A DNA stretch of 52,931 nt, taken from contig JAUCBJ010008788.1 in the NCBI GenBank assembly GCA_032718475.1, forward strand, positions 1 through 52,931, written 5' to 3'. The DNA is from Nemertoderma westbladi (Eukaryota; Xenacoelomorpha; Nemertodermatida; Nemertodermatidae). Positions 21,898-32,240 of this stretch are shown one piece after another. Made by a program: the position numbers and the translations under genes. The notes under the pieces are model-generated. The model was not told the DNA's origin. It searched no databases and saw only the letters and a list, made by a program, of their open reading frames with translations. How positions within the stretch are numbered: position 1 is the first letter of the stretch; every line of letters begins with the position of its first letter.

Positions 21898-22073
21898 TAT
21901 AGCTATAATGATAAACTGACTAGCGACCATCGAAAACACTAGCTACCACAAAATTAAACGTGTAATGAGTTCACACTATGTTCCAGAACATAAATCAATT
22001 AGCAAAAACAGCTATTAAAAATACATAATAATGGTGAGACGGGCTACACTCGTAGGCCTACTAGTGTTACTTT
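21898..22073 (-). repeat. Right arm of inverted-repeat element in intron 1
   Basis: Inverted partner of 19748-19990, with about 70-80 percent similarity over the shared words and several indels, judged by eye. It ends about 160 bp before the exon 2 acceptor. Confidence 0.8.
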
Positions 22074-22235
22074 ACACACACTTATGTAATTAGACCGGCG
22101 TGAAGTAGAATAGTAGAAAAGTCTACCCTGAAAAATCAAAAATTTATAATAAAGTAACGCTATACCAATTTGTTGCTAGATGATTTTGAATGAAAATTAC
22201 CAATTATAAAACATTATGTCCTGTTCCAATTATAG

Positions 22236-22522
22236 ATCTGGCGGAACATCGTACAGCGACAATGCTATTGGATGGGTGTGTGTAAAGAGAGATGGTCCTC
22301 ATTGCACAGTGAAGGCCAAAATAACACCAGAACATCGTGTAAGAAGCAAACCCTACCGCGTCCAAGCTAAAGTTAATGAGAGTACCGGAGAAATAGTAGA
22401 TCTGAAATGCAACGACTGTGTGGCCAGTGCTGGAGGTGGTTGCAAACATGCGATGGGCTTAACATTTTGGTTATACAGAAAATGTATAGAAATTTCCTTT
22501 ACTTCCACTCTCTTCGGCGTCT
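22236..22522 (+). CDS. ISL2EU SWIM/YqaJ protein, exon 2 (SWIM zinc finger)
   Basis: Begins after the acceptor ccaattatag at 22235; the split codon joins in phase with exon 1. It encodes SYSDNAIGWVCVKRDGPHC, ITPEHRVRSKPYRVQAKVNE and then the SWIM finger KCNDCVASAGGGCKHAMGL, with two Cys, a later Cys and CKH as zinc ligands. The following FWLYRK matches the usual tail of this finger. After about 22475 the frame no longer looks conserved and ends at 22522, so the exon probably carries a small deletion or the true donor is hidden. SWIM fingers are predicted to bind DNA or protein. Confidence 0.75.
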
Positions 22523-22965
22523 AAAATGTCCAAACTAAAGAACTGTAAACAAGTAATTCCTATCACTGCAATTATAAAAAAGAAAAGTACAAAGAAACCA
22601 AGTACCATTACAGACGAACAAGCCATTACAGACAAGCATTCCGCGATAGGATTGTAAATAAAATGAATAAGGACAAATTGCCCATGCATGCTCTACAATT
22701 ATTTTGGGGATATATCGCCATTGACGTGGTTGCAAATTGATTATCTTGGCTTACAGTATATGAAGGTAATTACAGTTATGTACTTATAATTACATCCATA
22801 AATAATACTTAACCTTACGTAACCATGGAATTTTTGCATGGGAGGTCACAAAGGCCATTGTATTGCCCAATGGAATTGTTTTTCTAATCCATAAAAAATA
22901 TATTATTCATTGAAATTGTTTCGATACAAATCAAGGCAGTTAATTATTATATTAATTAATCACAG

Positions 22966-23176
22966 ACATGTCAAAATGGTCGAAGCGAGGAATTAATATC
23001 GTACTGTATGGGAAAAATAACGCCACATCTCATTGAGGAAGCGTTTACGAAAACTGCCAAGCAGTCAGACTGCCCTATGTGGCACTTTTTAAGATATGGA
23101 CGGGTGACTGCGTCTAAACTTCACGAGGCAGCCCATTCCAAGACATATGATGGAAGTCTAGTGAAACGTATACTTG
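22966..23176 (+). CDS. ISL2EU SWIM/YqaJ protein, YqaJ exon A
   Basis: Opens after the acceptor aattaatcacag at 22965. It encodes ITPHLIEEAFTKTAKQSDCP and then MWHFLRYGRVTASKLHEAA, the N-terminal part of the YqaJ-type nuclease (the RxTASK block), and ends at ...KRIL plus one base before the donor g/gtaaga (23176/23177). The next exon continues in phase. Between exons 2 and A about 440 bp show no clear coding, so an exon may be decayed or missing. Confidence 0.72.
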
Positions 23177-23370
23177 GTAAGAATAATATCTTCAAGAATA
23201 CATACATGCTTATTATTGTAATTTATTATTGGTGTTATGGGTGGATGAGTGGATTCATATTACAATAAAAAGTTATACTTATTATTGTAGCATAATAATT
23301 ATAATTAATATTTTGGTAAATGCCCAAAATAAGTAGAATTTAAATTTAAACAACTTTTCACATATAACCA

Positions 23371-23693
23371 GGGTGAGTACATAACCAAGTCCCCAAAAGA
23401 CTTAAGACCTGTACAAAACACATACTGTGTTAGCGTTCGTTTTTTGTTTTGGTTCCCCAAACCACGCCTCTCTAACCTGCTCCATTACTAACCTGCTCCT
23501 TTAAATAGCACTGGGACCTAATGCTCTTTGGGACCTAACGCGACTTTACCTCTTTGTTTTGTACAGGTCCCATTGCCATTTAAAGGAGCAGGTTACAGAG
23601 GCGTATTCAGGGAACCAAACCAATAAACGAAGGTTAACACATGTTACAAGATTATGCAGGTTACTTAATTAGGTCATTGTTTTGCACTCACCC
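23371..23693. mobile_element. 323-bp MITE in a nuclease intron
   Basis: Ends with the inverted words gggtgagt and actcaccc and is flanked by a 10-bp direct repeat catataacca (23361-23370 and 23694-23703). The two halves are long imperfect inverted repeats (gttttggttccccaaaccac / gggaaccaaaccaat; gaggcgtggtt / agaggcgtatt; aacctgctcctttaaat / atttaaaggagcaggtt). A 9-10 bp duplication with long terminal repeats fits a Mutator-like MITE best, but no transposase is present to prove it. Confidence 0.88.
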
Positions 23694-23748
23694 CATATAA
23701 CCACTCAATTAATTGTATTAATTTATAACTACAATTTATATTCAATAG

Positions 23749-23955
23749 GGGCAAAAGGATTGAAAGACACACAGGCCATGAAAAGGGGCAGAGACCTTGA
23801 AGACCCTGTGTTAAGAAGATTATATACTTTGAAAGGGGTTGATATTAAGAAACACGCAGGGTTGAAACTCAGTGAGGAATATCCTTTCCTTGGTGCCTCC
23901 CCAGATGCCATTACATCAACGCATGTGGTAGAAGTAAAATGTTTAAGTAAAATAG
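23749..23955 (+). CDS. ISL2EU SWIM/YqaJ protein, YqaJ exon B (catalytic)
   Basis: Follows the acceptor tatattcaatag (23748) in phase with exon A. It encodes GLKDTQAMKRGRDLEDPVLR and then LKLSEEYPFLGASPDAITST and VVEVKC, the YqaJ/lambda-exonuclease-type core: a Glu after the RG motif, the Asp of SPD and the E-x-K pair. The expected next segment with the Gln-containing QxQ motif is not found before the converging transposase gene, so the nuclease is cut short. It may be a normal further exon that has been lost. Confidence 0.78.
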
Positions 23956-24130
23956 TTGGAAGTATCATATGATTCCATATACATGTGGAACTATAATAGG
24001 TGATTCCATATACATGCACAGTTTACTGTAAAGTAGTCGTAGCTTCTGGAAGGAATATATATTTCCCAAAATTGTGAAAAAAATAGATATTAAAAATTGT
24101 AAATTATAGTTATAGTTCAACTAAATTCAA

Positions 24131-25355
24131 CTAAATTCTGATTAATGCTGATTGTATTGAGATGGCAGCTGAAGATATTTGTACTACGTCATCAATTACA
24201 GGGAGTATCTTCAAAGGAATCACTGAATGGGGTTCCAACATCTTGTATTCCCGTATACGTCTTATTATCCTTTCCACATGGACTCTCAAACTGGCTATCT
24301 GTTTCGACTCCATTACTTCCTTTTTGGGCATAATCGTTCCGCTTTCCAACGAGGGAGGGCGAATCAATTTAGCATTCTTTTAGTGTAGAAGGTATTCTAT
24401 ACCCTTGAAACACCGATCAGCCATGATCATATTTGTGGAATCTCCTGATGCAGGCAATGAATTGAGAAAGCCGGATTCTTTTACTATAGCGATATCGCTT
24501 GATCTTCCGCAGTATCCTTTCGAAATGAAATTAATAAAACCATCTGGGGTTGTTGAAATCCGGTATTTAATGGTAATGCAGTTCTTATACGATGACCATG
24601 AGACTGACTGTGCAAAAGCATCCGATGGTTTTTTGATCTCGATTTCAAAGCAATCTATAATAGCTATTATATTTCGAAAGTTGGCTTTGAATGCCAATGG
24701 CAGGTTTCTTTGGATATCTTCCAATTAACAAGGGAATTCATGAATATCGCAATCACTGGGACATGTTTCATAAAAAGTTTGGGGCAATACGATTTGTGAA
24801 TACCCCATAGCGATGCCAAAAATCTAAATGTGGTGCCCAAACGAATGTACTGAAATATGAGGAGAATAATATCGAGTTTTGTTAATATACATTCTTTTCT
24901 TTGTTCGAATTCAATTACTTCTGCCAACTCAACAATCAAATACTTGTACTCATTTGGTATTCCGGTGTGTAATGGTATATTGGAAAGTACAATTTGACCC
25001 ATGTGTTCCACATTATTAGTATCAGCAGTATCAAATCGTTCATTATCACTTATGCTGTGTTGAGATTGACTGGATGGACAAAATTCTACATCGCATAAAT
25101 CATCAGCCTCATCTACAGTAGAACCCCCTGATTCAGATTCGTATGTATCACAATGTTGCATCGGTGATGTTGATGAGCTGACCGTGGCTACCCCAACCTG
25201 AATATTTACAGATTGGCAAGGAGGCCGATTCCATGACTTCTGGGTTGCTTTATTGCTTGTTGTGGCTAGACATATCTTGGAAATCTTAGCAACATTGACT
25301 TGGTCCATGATATCACAGCTTTGTCCATCTGATGTTGTTATTGAGTTTTCCTAAA
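24131..25355 (-). pseudogene. ISL2EU-like DDE transposase
   Basis: The minus strand has an acceptor ctttactttag at about 25356, then an acidic Ser-rich linker, ILTKLDIILLIFQYIRLGTT and FRFLASLWGIH, and, after a frameshift near 24700, FRNIIAIIDCFEIEIKKPSD (first catalytic Asp), WSSYKNCITIKYRI, FISKGYCGRSSDIAIVKESG (second Asp), MIMADRCFKGI, and, after another break, MESKQIASLRVHVERIIRRI (helix with the catalytic Glu). The order D, D, E with the RVHVERxI motif is that of DDE_Tnp_4-type transposases. At least two frame breaks make it non-functional. The upstream exon carries the THAP remnant. Confidence 0.82.
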
Positions 25356-25689
25356 GTAAAGAATATAAATTTATTACTTATTTAAATAATAATAAATAAA
25401 AGTTATTCACTATTTACTTTATTCATTCATTGTGTCTATAATCAAATTAAATTGATATAATTGTGAAATAAAAAGTGCACAGCACGAATTATACTACTTC
25501 GAAGTGTACACTTCGTATTTAGTATACAAACCAATGTGGAATGGGGAATATTTAAGAAAATCCCTCACTAGGGCCTACAATACAAATATAATGTAAAAAA
25601 AGAGTGAAAGTAACAGAAAATGGATTAACATAATTGTTGTAGTATTTGCTTCCAAGGCGACGCACATATTATCTGCTTGCTTTCTCTTT

Positions 25690-25760
25690 ATTGTTTTTCT
25701 ATTACATTCAAACAAAGTTGGTACACAATCTCGTTTAATGTAAAGGCGTGATGGATCAGG
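25690..25760 (-). pseudogene. THAP zinc-finger C-terminal remnant
   Basis: The minus strand reads SRLYIKRDCVPTLFECN. The VPTLF box preceded by LK/IK-R-D is the C-terminal signature of THAP DNA-binding domains. The upstream Cys pair is not recognisable, so the rest of the THAP domain is on a lost or more distant exon. Its position upstream of the DDE domain agrees with a THAP-type ISL2EU transposase. Confidence 0.55.
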
Positions 25761-26365
25761 ATCAGATCAAATATATAAAATAAATAAAAAATTTGTGGTA
25801 GGTATTTTGGTATGGTATTTTTTATTTGATTTATTTTATTAAATTAAGAATTTATATTAACTTAGGCGGTACCACAATATTGGCACCGGTGCCGATACTA
25901 CTGGGGGATGGAGACTCATCCCCTGAAATATTTATACTATCTAGTTTTATTACTTTTTTGTAATATTAAATAAAATATTAGCTAACATGTAAAAATTGAA
26001 CAGTTTTTTTTAAAAAGTACAAGAACTAGCTAGTATAAACATTTGGAAGAGGGATGGTGGGAGTCTGTTTTGTGCCTAAATCACACTAGTACCAAACGTG
26101 CCAATGTTTTTAATTAACAACTACAACTGAACTGTTCTAGAATTATTGATAACTATCAATGCTATTTGGAATTTAATAAACCTGTATAAAAATAATTGCA
26201 ATTGAAAAAGTGCGAATCCACAATCGAATCCACAGTAAGTATTAAAGAACTTAATGGATAACTGGAGAACATAATCCGGGGGATAGGCCTACACATCTGC
26301 CCAACCTGCCAACGTTCAACCATTTTCCCCAGGCGATCCCAGGCTCCGGGCCGCCGCTAAACCCT
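25761..26365. other. No gene recognised
   Basis: AT-rich DNA. A short palindromic patch, ggggatggagactcatcccc, lies at 25904-25923. No terminal inverted repeat matching the left side of the ISL2EU element was found here. Confidence 0.45.
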
Positions 26366-26962
26366 AAGACTGTAATGCATATACACTACGACCCTTCTCC
26401 AGTGATCACCGCCTTATTGTGGCCAAGGTAAGACTTAGTCTGCGTGCTAGCAGAACAATGAAATATGCCTTGCTGCGGCATGACTGGTCCTCTCTGTTGC
26501 ACAGCCAAGTATGAGATCCAGCTTCACACTACAGCTGAGCAACAGGTATGAGGTTCTTGCCTCTGAGGCGGCAGATCACTGTGAGGGCTATACTACCTTC
26601 ACAGAGGCAGTTAAGTTAGCAGCTGCAGAAACAGTTCCTGTATACCCTCGAAACAGGAAACGGGCCCCCTGGACTGACAACAAAATTCAGAAGTGCCGAA
26701 ATGACCTACAAGGCGCAGAAAGAGTCCCGACTCAAACAGACTACAGCGGCCAAGAATGCAGTTAAGGCTGCACCTAGGTCTCTGAACAGGCAGTACTCTG
26801 TTAATTTACAGGACCTAATAAACCAATAGGTTGATGCCATCAATGATGCTGACGACAGCAGGCAATCATCCCAGGCATGGAGATCGATCAACTTGCTTGC
26901 AGGTCGAAAAAGCCAACCAACCACCAAGGTTAAGGCTGAATCACCAGCAGATCGCCTCAATG
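26366..26962 (+). mobile_element. LINE-A internal fragment (copy e)
   Basis: About 595 bases collinear with 29317-29932, covering the end of the endonuclease (SDHRLI region) and the linker before the RT. Both ends are truncated and there is no tail or target-site duplication, so it is a relic or was brought here by rearrangement. It keeps GAG (Glu) where the longer copy at 28869 has a TAG stop, and it lacks a 12-bp duplication (gatgccatcaat) present there. Confidence 0.88.
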
Positions 26963-26984
26963 GTTCCTCAAAAAAGTGGAACAT

Positions 26985-28868
26985 TTTAATGAATGAAACC
27001 CGCTCCGCTTCAAGCCCTAACAATGTTTTATACGATAATTTGTTGTCTCATAAAAGACATACGTAGGCTTAATTATTTAAACAGACGCAAAAAAAATCGA
27101 AAATAGATTAGTTGATTTAATATCAATGAACAAATGTGACCCTACTGTATTTGATCCTGTTGTCTATGAAGACCTAGAAATCGATGACCCAGCAATTTTG
27201 TTGCTGAAGAAAGGACCTTCGTTTTGCCCAATTCCTCCACATACTGATTTGTATCAGGCGAACATAGACTTGATAAAATTTGCTTCATCTATAAGAATAA
27301 AATTTGATAATTACATGCTAGATAAGAAGGCAAATTTAGGGGTTACAGTAGTTCACAGAGAAGACGATCAGGGTGTTGAAAGTGAAGCAGCACCTGATTT
27401 TCATCCACGAAAAAAACCGTAGCCCGGTAAATCTCGTTTTTCATTTAACTCTAACAATCCGATTCTAGAACAATTTTTGAATGAGGTTAGAACTGATTTA
27501 TTTGATGTAACTAAACGAATTAAAACAAAAGATAATTTAAGTAAACGTGAGAGAACTAGTGAGTGACTAAATTAAAGAAAACATGTGGCACCACAGGGAG
27601 CGAAAGTGTTATTAGGATTCAAGATAAAGGTTCACAACGATTCGTTGTTCTGAAAAATTCAACATATTGTATTAGTGTTGAACGACACTTAGAAGATAAA
27701 TCTTGCTTTAAACAGCACGATTTGGATCCTTCTGTAGATTATTTAGTTAAACTGTTAAAATTTGTTTTAAAATGGAAAAATTTGAAAACAATCATTGAAT
27801 GCAAGGATTGGCTCATTGGCCAGGACCCACAACCAGGTACAGTATTCGGAAATGTGAAAACACACAAGGAAAATCATCCATTGAGGTATATTCAATCCGC
27901 CTGTGGATCAGTTACTGAGCGTTTGGGCAAGTTTGTTGAATATTATTAACACGAGTTTGGTAGCAAACATGATGCTTTTCTAAAAAATACATTTGACGTT
28001 TTGATTTGGATACGAGATATCAATGAACATCTAGCTCCCCTTCCGCCACCAAACTCTAGCTTTTTGTGCCTTGATGTATCAAATGTCTTCCCTTCAGTTG
28101 ATAACTGCATGTGTTTAGCGGCAGTTGAGGAAACTCTGGAACAATACAGAACAATTGTTGCAGAAGGTGACCCACCTAACGAATGCATATTAGAAGCTCT
28201 TAAAATTTGCCTTGAAAGCAATAATTGTGCTTTCAATGGCAAACACTTCACCCAGTCTGGGGGTTCAGCTATGGGACCTTCTTATTCCAAATTCATTGGA
28301 GCCAAATTCATTGACACGGCAGTGTCTTCCTTTAATAACAGTCCACAAGAATACAAAAGATACCGAGACGACATTATTTCCTTTGGAATTAATTTTTCGG
28401 AAGATATTGTTACAAATTTAGTCACACATTTAAATGAGACAGTACTTCCCGGAAAGATAATCTTTAAGTTAGAACAATTTGGTAAAGAAGTAAATTTTCT
28501 GGATTTAACTATTTTTATTGATGACAGTGGATACATCCAAACTAAAAATTATCACAAGCCTATGGACGTACATCAGTATTTGTGTCCTTCAAGCGCACAT
28601 CCTCGTTCACAGATTCAAAACATCCCTTATGGTGTAGCTTTACACTAGCGCAGGAATTGTAGTTTAGATTCAGATCTTTTTTCTAGTCTCATAGAGTATG
28701 GTTCTGCATTTGTCGCGAGAGGCTGGGATGAGAAAATTGTTGCTCAACAATTTGCTTCTGCAGCGGTCAGTAGTTTCAAGCACTTAAAGTAAAAAAAGAC
28801 AAGCCTAGAAAGAATAAAAAGAAACAACTTTTCTATGTACACAATAATGACCCTCTATTACCTAACCC
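26985..28868 (+). mobile_element. Penelope-like element (PLE-1), RT part
   Basis: A GIY-YIG-class Penelope element begins near 27000 and is interrupted at 28868 by LINE-A copy a. The interrupted frame resumes after the LINE (31620-31735) with typical PLE sequence, so the LINE inserted into PLE-1. The 5' boundary is uncertain. Several stops break the frame (27420, 27947, 28646). Confidence 0.85.
27126..28790 (+). pseudogene. PLE-1 reverse transcriptase
   Basis: Pieces in order: a PLE N-terminal block (LLKKGPSFCPIPPHTDLYQA), the thumb-side NVKTHKENHPLRYIQSACGS, motif A as SSFLCLDVSNVFPSVDN, motif B as GGSAMGPSYSKFIGAKFI, motif C as KRYRDDIISF (catalytic YxDD, about 28361), then VNFLDLTIFIDDSGYIQTKN and YHKPMDVHQYL, all PLE hallmarks. 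Stops at 27420-27422, about 27947 and 28646 and at least one frameshift make it inactive. PLE RTs are relatives of telomerase; this element type also carries a GIY-YIG endonuclease, found separately below. Confidence 0.88.
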
Positions 28869-29326
28869 ATTGCACATTGGACAAAATAGACCAAATCTCT
28901 AACCGCATCATCCGTTGCCACTTCTCATGTTCTGGAAGACTGGCTAAGAAGTTTCCTAAGGTGGTTCTGATTGTGTGCTACTCTCCAACTAGTGTTGCCC
29001 CTGTAGAGGAGGTGGAAAATTTCTACCACAATCTACAAGCAGCAACTGATGGAGTGGATCAGCATGCATTCTTAACATTCCTGGGAGACTTTAATGCAAG
29101 TCTGCATCAATCACCTACATCGCCCTGGGTCTATAGCAATAGTGTTAACCGAAATTCTGTCCATCTTCAGGATTTTATCTCTGGAAATGGATTGTTTTCG
29201 GCTGGAACCCAGTTCAAGAAGCGAACTGGAAAGCTATGGACTCATAGTGGACCCAGTGGTCACAAGTCCCAGATAGACCATATTCTGTTTCGTAGGAAAA
29301 TACAGGAGCTCTATACAAGACTGTAA
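28869..29326 (+). pseudogene. LINE-A APE endonuclease (copy a)
   Basis: The frame reads SGRLAKKFPKVVLIVCYSPT, FLTFLGDFNASLHQ (catalytic GDFN), GTQFKKRTGKLWTHSGPSGH and QIDHILFRRK, all APE endonuclease motifs. A 1-nt frameshift in an A-run near 29297 throws the frame to a stop at 29324. The SDHRLI catalytic box appears in the RT frame just downstream, so domain and RT were once one ORF. Confidence 0.88.
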
Positions 29327-29519
29327 TGCATTTACACTTCGACCCTTCTCCAGTGATCACCGCCTTATCGTGGCCAAGGTAAGACTTAGTCTGCGTGCTA
29401 GCAGAACAACGAAATCTGCCTTGCTGCGGCATGACTGGTCCTCTCTGTTGCAACAGCCAAGTGTGAGATCCAGCTTCACACTACAGCTGAGCATAAGGTA
29501 TGAGGCTCTTGCCTCTTAG

Positions 29520-31583
29520 GCGGCAGATCACTGTGAGGGCTATACTGCCTTTACAGAAGCAGTTAAGTTAGCAGCTGCAGAAACAGTTCCTGTATACCCT
29601 CAAAACAGGAAAAGGGCCCCCTGGACTGACAACAAAATTCAGAAGTGCCGAAATGACCTTCATAAGGCGCAGAAAGAGTCCCGACTCAAACTGACTACAG
29701 CGGCCAAGAATGCAGTTAAGGCTGCATCTAGGTCCCTGAACAGGCAGTACTCTGTTAATCTACAGGAGCTAATAAACCAACAGGTTGATGCCATCAATGA
29801 TGCCATCAATGATGCTGACGACAGCAGGCAATCATCCCAGGCATGGAAATCAATCAATCTGCTTACTGGGCGGAAAAGCCAACCAACCACCAAGGTTAAG
29901 GCTGAATCACCAGCCGATCGCCTCAATGGTTGGAAGGCCCACTTTGAAAAGCTCCTCAATAATGACAGGGTATTGCCTGATAACTTTATAGAAGTAAAAG
30001 TGTCTGAGTCTGTACTCCCAGATATTCCCATTGGCGATATCTCCTTTGCAGAAGTGAAGGCTGCTGCAAAGAGCATTAAGACCAATCGTGCCAGTGGAGT
30101 AGATGGTGTTCCCCCTGAGGTCTTTAAAATACCTGAGTGTTTAAAGCTCATCTATCCCATCATAGTAGAAATGTACCGTACAACAAGAGTCCCACAAGAA
30201 ATGAAAACAAATAAGTTGGTGCCAGTTCCCAAGAAGGGCAACCTAACACTCTATGGTTCTTTTCGGGGAATCTCATTGATCTCGATTGCTGCAAAACTAT
30301 ACAATAGAATTCTATTAAATCGCATCAGGGATCCCATTGAGAGACTGCTACGTGGAAATCAGAACGGGTTCCGTAAAGGTCGTGGGACCATGGAGCCCAT
30401 TTTGGCACTTAGAAGGATAATTGAAGAGTTATCAAAAAAGAAAGACAGGCATCTGGCTGTTATCTTTGTTGACTTCTTCAAGGCCTTTGATTCAGTCTCT
30501 CGCTCACGTATGTTCAGCATACTTTCATTATATGGGATTCCTGATGAAATTATTGCAGCAATCAGATCAGTATACGATGGTTCGACAACATTTGTGTCTA
30601 CTGTTGACGGTGACACAGAACCATTTGAAGTGTTATGGGGCGTCCTCCAAGGAGACACACTTGCACCATTCTTGTTCATTATTGTGGTTGACTATGTTCT
30701 ACGCATGTCCTTAGATCATCATAATGATGATGGGGTGATAATAACTCCACCTACTGACTCCAGAAGTCGAGGAAATCCTGCCAAGTACCTAACTGATCTA
30801 GACTTTGCTGATGACTTAGGAGTACTCTCAGAATCATTAGAGGGAGCCCAACGGCTCCTCAGCTCATTAGAACATGCTGCTTCTAGTGTTGGTCTTTTTA
30901 TTAACTCCAGAAAGACCAAAATTCTGACAGTTAACTTTGAAAGTCCTCAGCAAGTCTCTGATCGGATGAGCATAAGCTCAAAGGATGGTATGCTTGAGCA
31001 TGTGGACGACTTCTGTTACCTGGGATCATGGATCCGGAAGTCAGGTGAGGACCTTCGAATACGTAAGGGAAAGGCATGGGCAGCCTTGAATAGGCTTTCC
31101 AGGATTTGGAAGTCACCTAGAATTAATCGGAAACTTAAGGTCCGATTATTTAGAGCAGCAGTAGTTCCAGTACTCCTCTACGGGAGTCCATGCTGGGCTC
31201 TAACTGCTGAGGACACCAAATCTCTGGATGGCACATTCACAAGAATGCTACGCCGGGTACATTGTGTCAAGTACAATACACACATCTCCAACCAGACACT
31301 ATATAACATTGGAGGTGTCTCATTGGTTTCCCCAAGCTTGACACTAGAACAAAATCGCCTCCGCTTTGCAGGACATTGCTTTCGCCGTGAGGACCAGCCA
31401 GTGCATAATCTTGTACTTTGGCAGCCACATGGAGTGAATAAGCATGGTGGACAGCCCATGACTTTCTTGAGACGCATCTTAAAGGACACTGGCCTTAAAG
31501 ATGCGGATGATCTAGCAAATGTCATGGGTGATAGGGAGTTGTGGCGGTGCAATTTTGTTGACAAGCCGGCACAGCATTCTTAA
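29520..31583 (+). pseudogene. LINE-A reverse transcriptase ORF (copy a)
   Basis: Open for 687 codons after a TAG at 29517-29519. RT landmarks: VPVPKKGNLTLYGSFRGISL, NQNGFRKGRGTMEPI, HLAVIFVDFFKAFDSV (motif A), WGVLQGDTLAPFLFIIVVDY (motif B), LTDLDFADDLGVLSE (catalytic FADD, motif C), then the C-terminal DFCYLGSWIRKSGEDL region and a natural stop. The RT itself looks intact. No ATG lies where an independent protein would start, and the endonuclease is frameshifted and 5' truncated, so this copy cannot make the full protein. RTE-like clade is inferred from the single ORF and the (TAG)n tail. Confidence 0.9.
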
Positions 31584-31619
31584 AAATGCAGCTGCAATGC
31601 AGCATGCCGATCCTAGTAG

Positions 31620-31735
31620 TACCTAACCCCAAGGTGATTATTTCAAAACATTCCACAATTCTAGATGAACATTCTATGACAAAATCTTTTTGGAATAGTC
31701 ATAAATTGGAAGTTGTAACTCGCCGCGCACCACCT
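31620..31735 (+). mobile_element. PLE-1 continued after the LINE insertion
   Basis: Encodes NPKVIISKHSTILDEHSMTK and SFWNSHKLEVVTRRAP, the segment that follows the RT and leads into the zinc-binding/GIY-YIG part of PLEs. It is in frame with 28800-28858, showing that the LINE interrupted a continuous PLE. Similarity ends at about 31735. Confidence 0.8.
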
Positions 31736-31999
31736 TAAAGAATATCCTTGCGCCATCCAGGTGGAGAGCGCAAATGGAGCATTTGCGCCGTGCGAGCGCA
31801 TGGCCGACGGCGTTGGCCATGTGGTATTGTTCTAGAATATTACAGTATTATTAATCCCATGTAAAGTTAAAAGTTAAAGCCCATATTGCTGATAGAAAAT
31901 AACAAATGCCTACCTTGATTTTGTTAAGGTCAGTTTTGTTTATACTTGAAGGCTTACATATATAAGTATACATGGGCATAATATTCCAAATACTTTTGT

Positions 32000-32033
32000 T
32001 GCGCCTGTCGATTCGTATGAATCGACAGGCGCA
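32000..32033. repeat. Perfect 15-bp stem hairpin
   Basis: tgcgcctgtcgattc (32000-32014), loop gtat, gaatcgacaggcgca (32019-32033). GC-rich relative to its surroundings and followed by a run of C. Confidence 0.95.
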
Positions 32034-32085
32034 TAGACCCCCCCAATTTATATTACTTGCGCATGTACATTAGTAGGCCTACAGA

Positions 32086-32240
32086 AGTACTTGGGTATTC
32101 CTGTATTCACAATATTCAACTACCATATATGAAGATAGGGTACGTTTTGACTAAAATTCTGCATCTGATGTAACGTTTTGACTAGGCCTATCTGCCAAAA
32201 GAACCTCCACTATATCTGCCCTACATGTAGGCCTACCATA
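32086..32240 (+). repeat. Direct repeat, first copy
   Basis: Shares with 33737-33884 agtacttgg, tatgaagatagggtacgttt, gcatctgatgtaacgttttg, actaggcctatctgccaaaa and gaacctccacta, at about 90 percent identity by eye. The internal word acgttttgacta occurs twice in each copy. The copies are 1.65 kb apart; no typical LTR ends or flanking duplication were found. Confidence 0.9.

Larger units (their letters stand above)
19516..25760. mobile_element. ISL2EU-like DNA transposon (YqaJ nuclease + THAP/DDE transposase)
   Basis: Two convergent genes sit here: a SWIM-YqaJ nuclease on plus (19516-23955) and a transposase with a THAP remnant and a DDE_Tnp_4-type catalytic domain on minus (25760-24131). From general knowledge, this pairing of a YqaJ-like exonuclease with an IS4/ISL2-type transposase is the hallmark of eukaryotic ISL2EU elements. 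The true ends lie outside the limits given, and I could not find terminal inverted repeats. The nuclease introns contain later insertions (a LINE-A at 20148-21706 and a MITE at 23371-23693). Frameshifts in the transposase and a truncated nuclease indicate a dead copy. Confidence 0.75.
28869..31619 (+). mobile_element. LINE-A copy a, longest copy, inserted in PLE-1
   Basis: Flanked by the 10-bp target-site duplication tacctaaccc (28859-28868 and 31620-31629). It is 5' truncated within the endonuclease and ends ...gccgatcctagtag. It contains most of the APE domain, the linker and the whole RT. Only two inactivating lesions were seen: a 1-nt frameshift in an A-run near 29297 and a GAG-to-TAG change at 29517. 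Near-identity to copy b (9817-10549) shows recent activity of the family. Confidence 0.95.
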
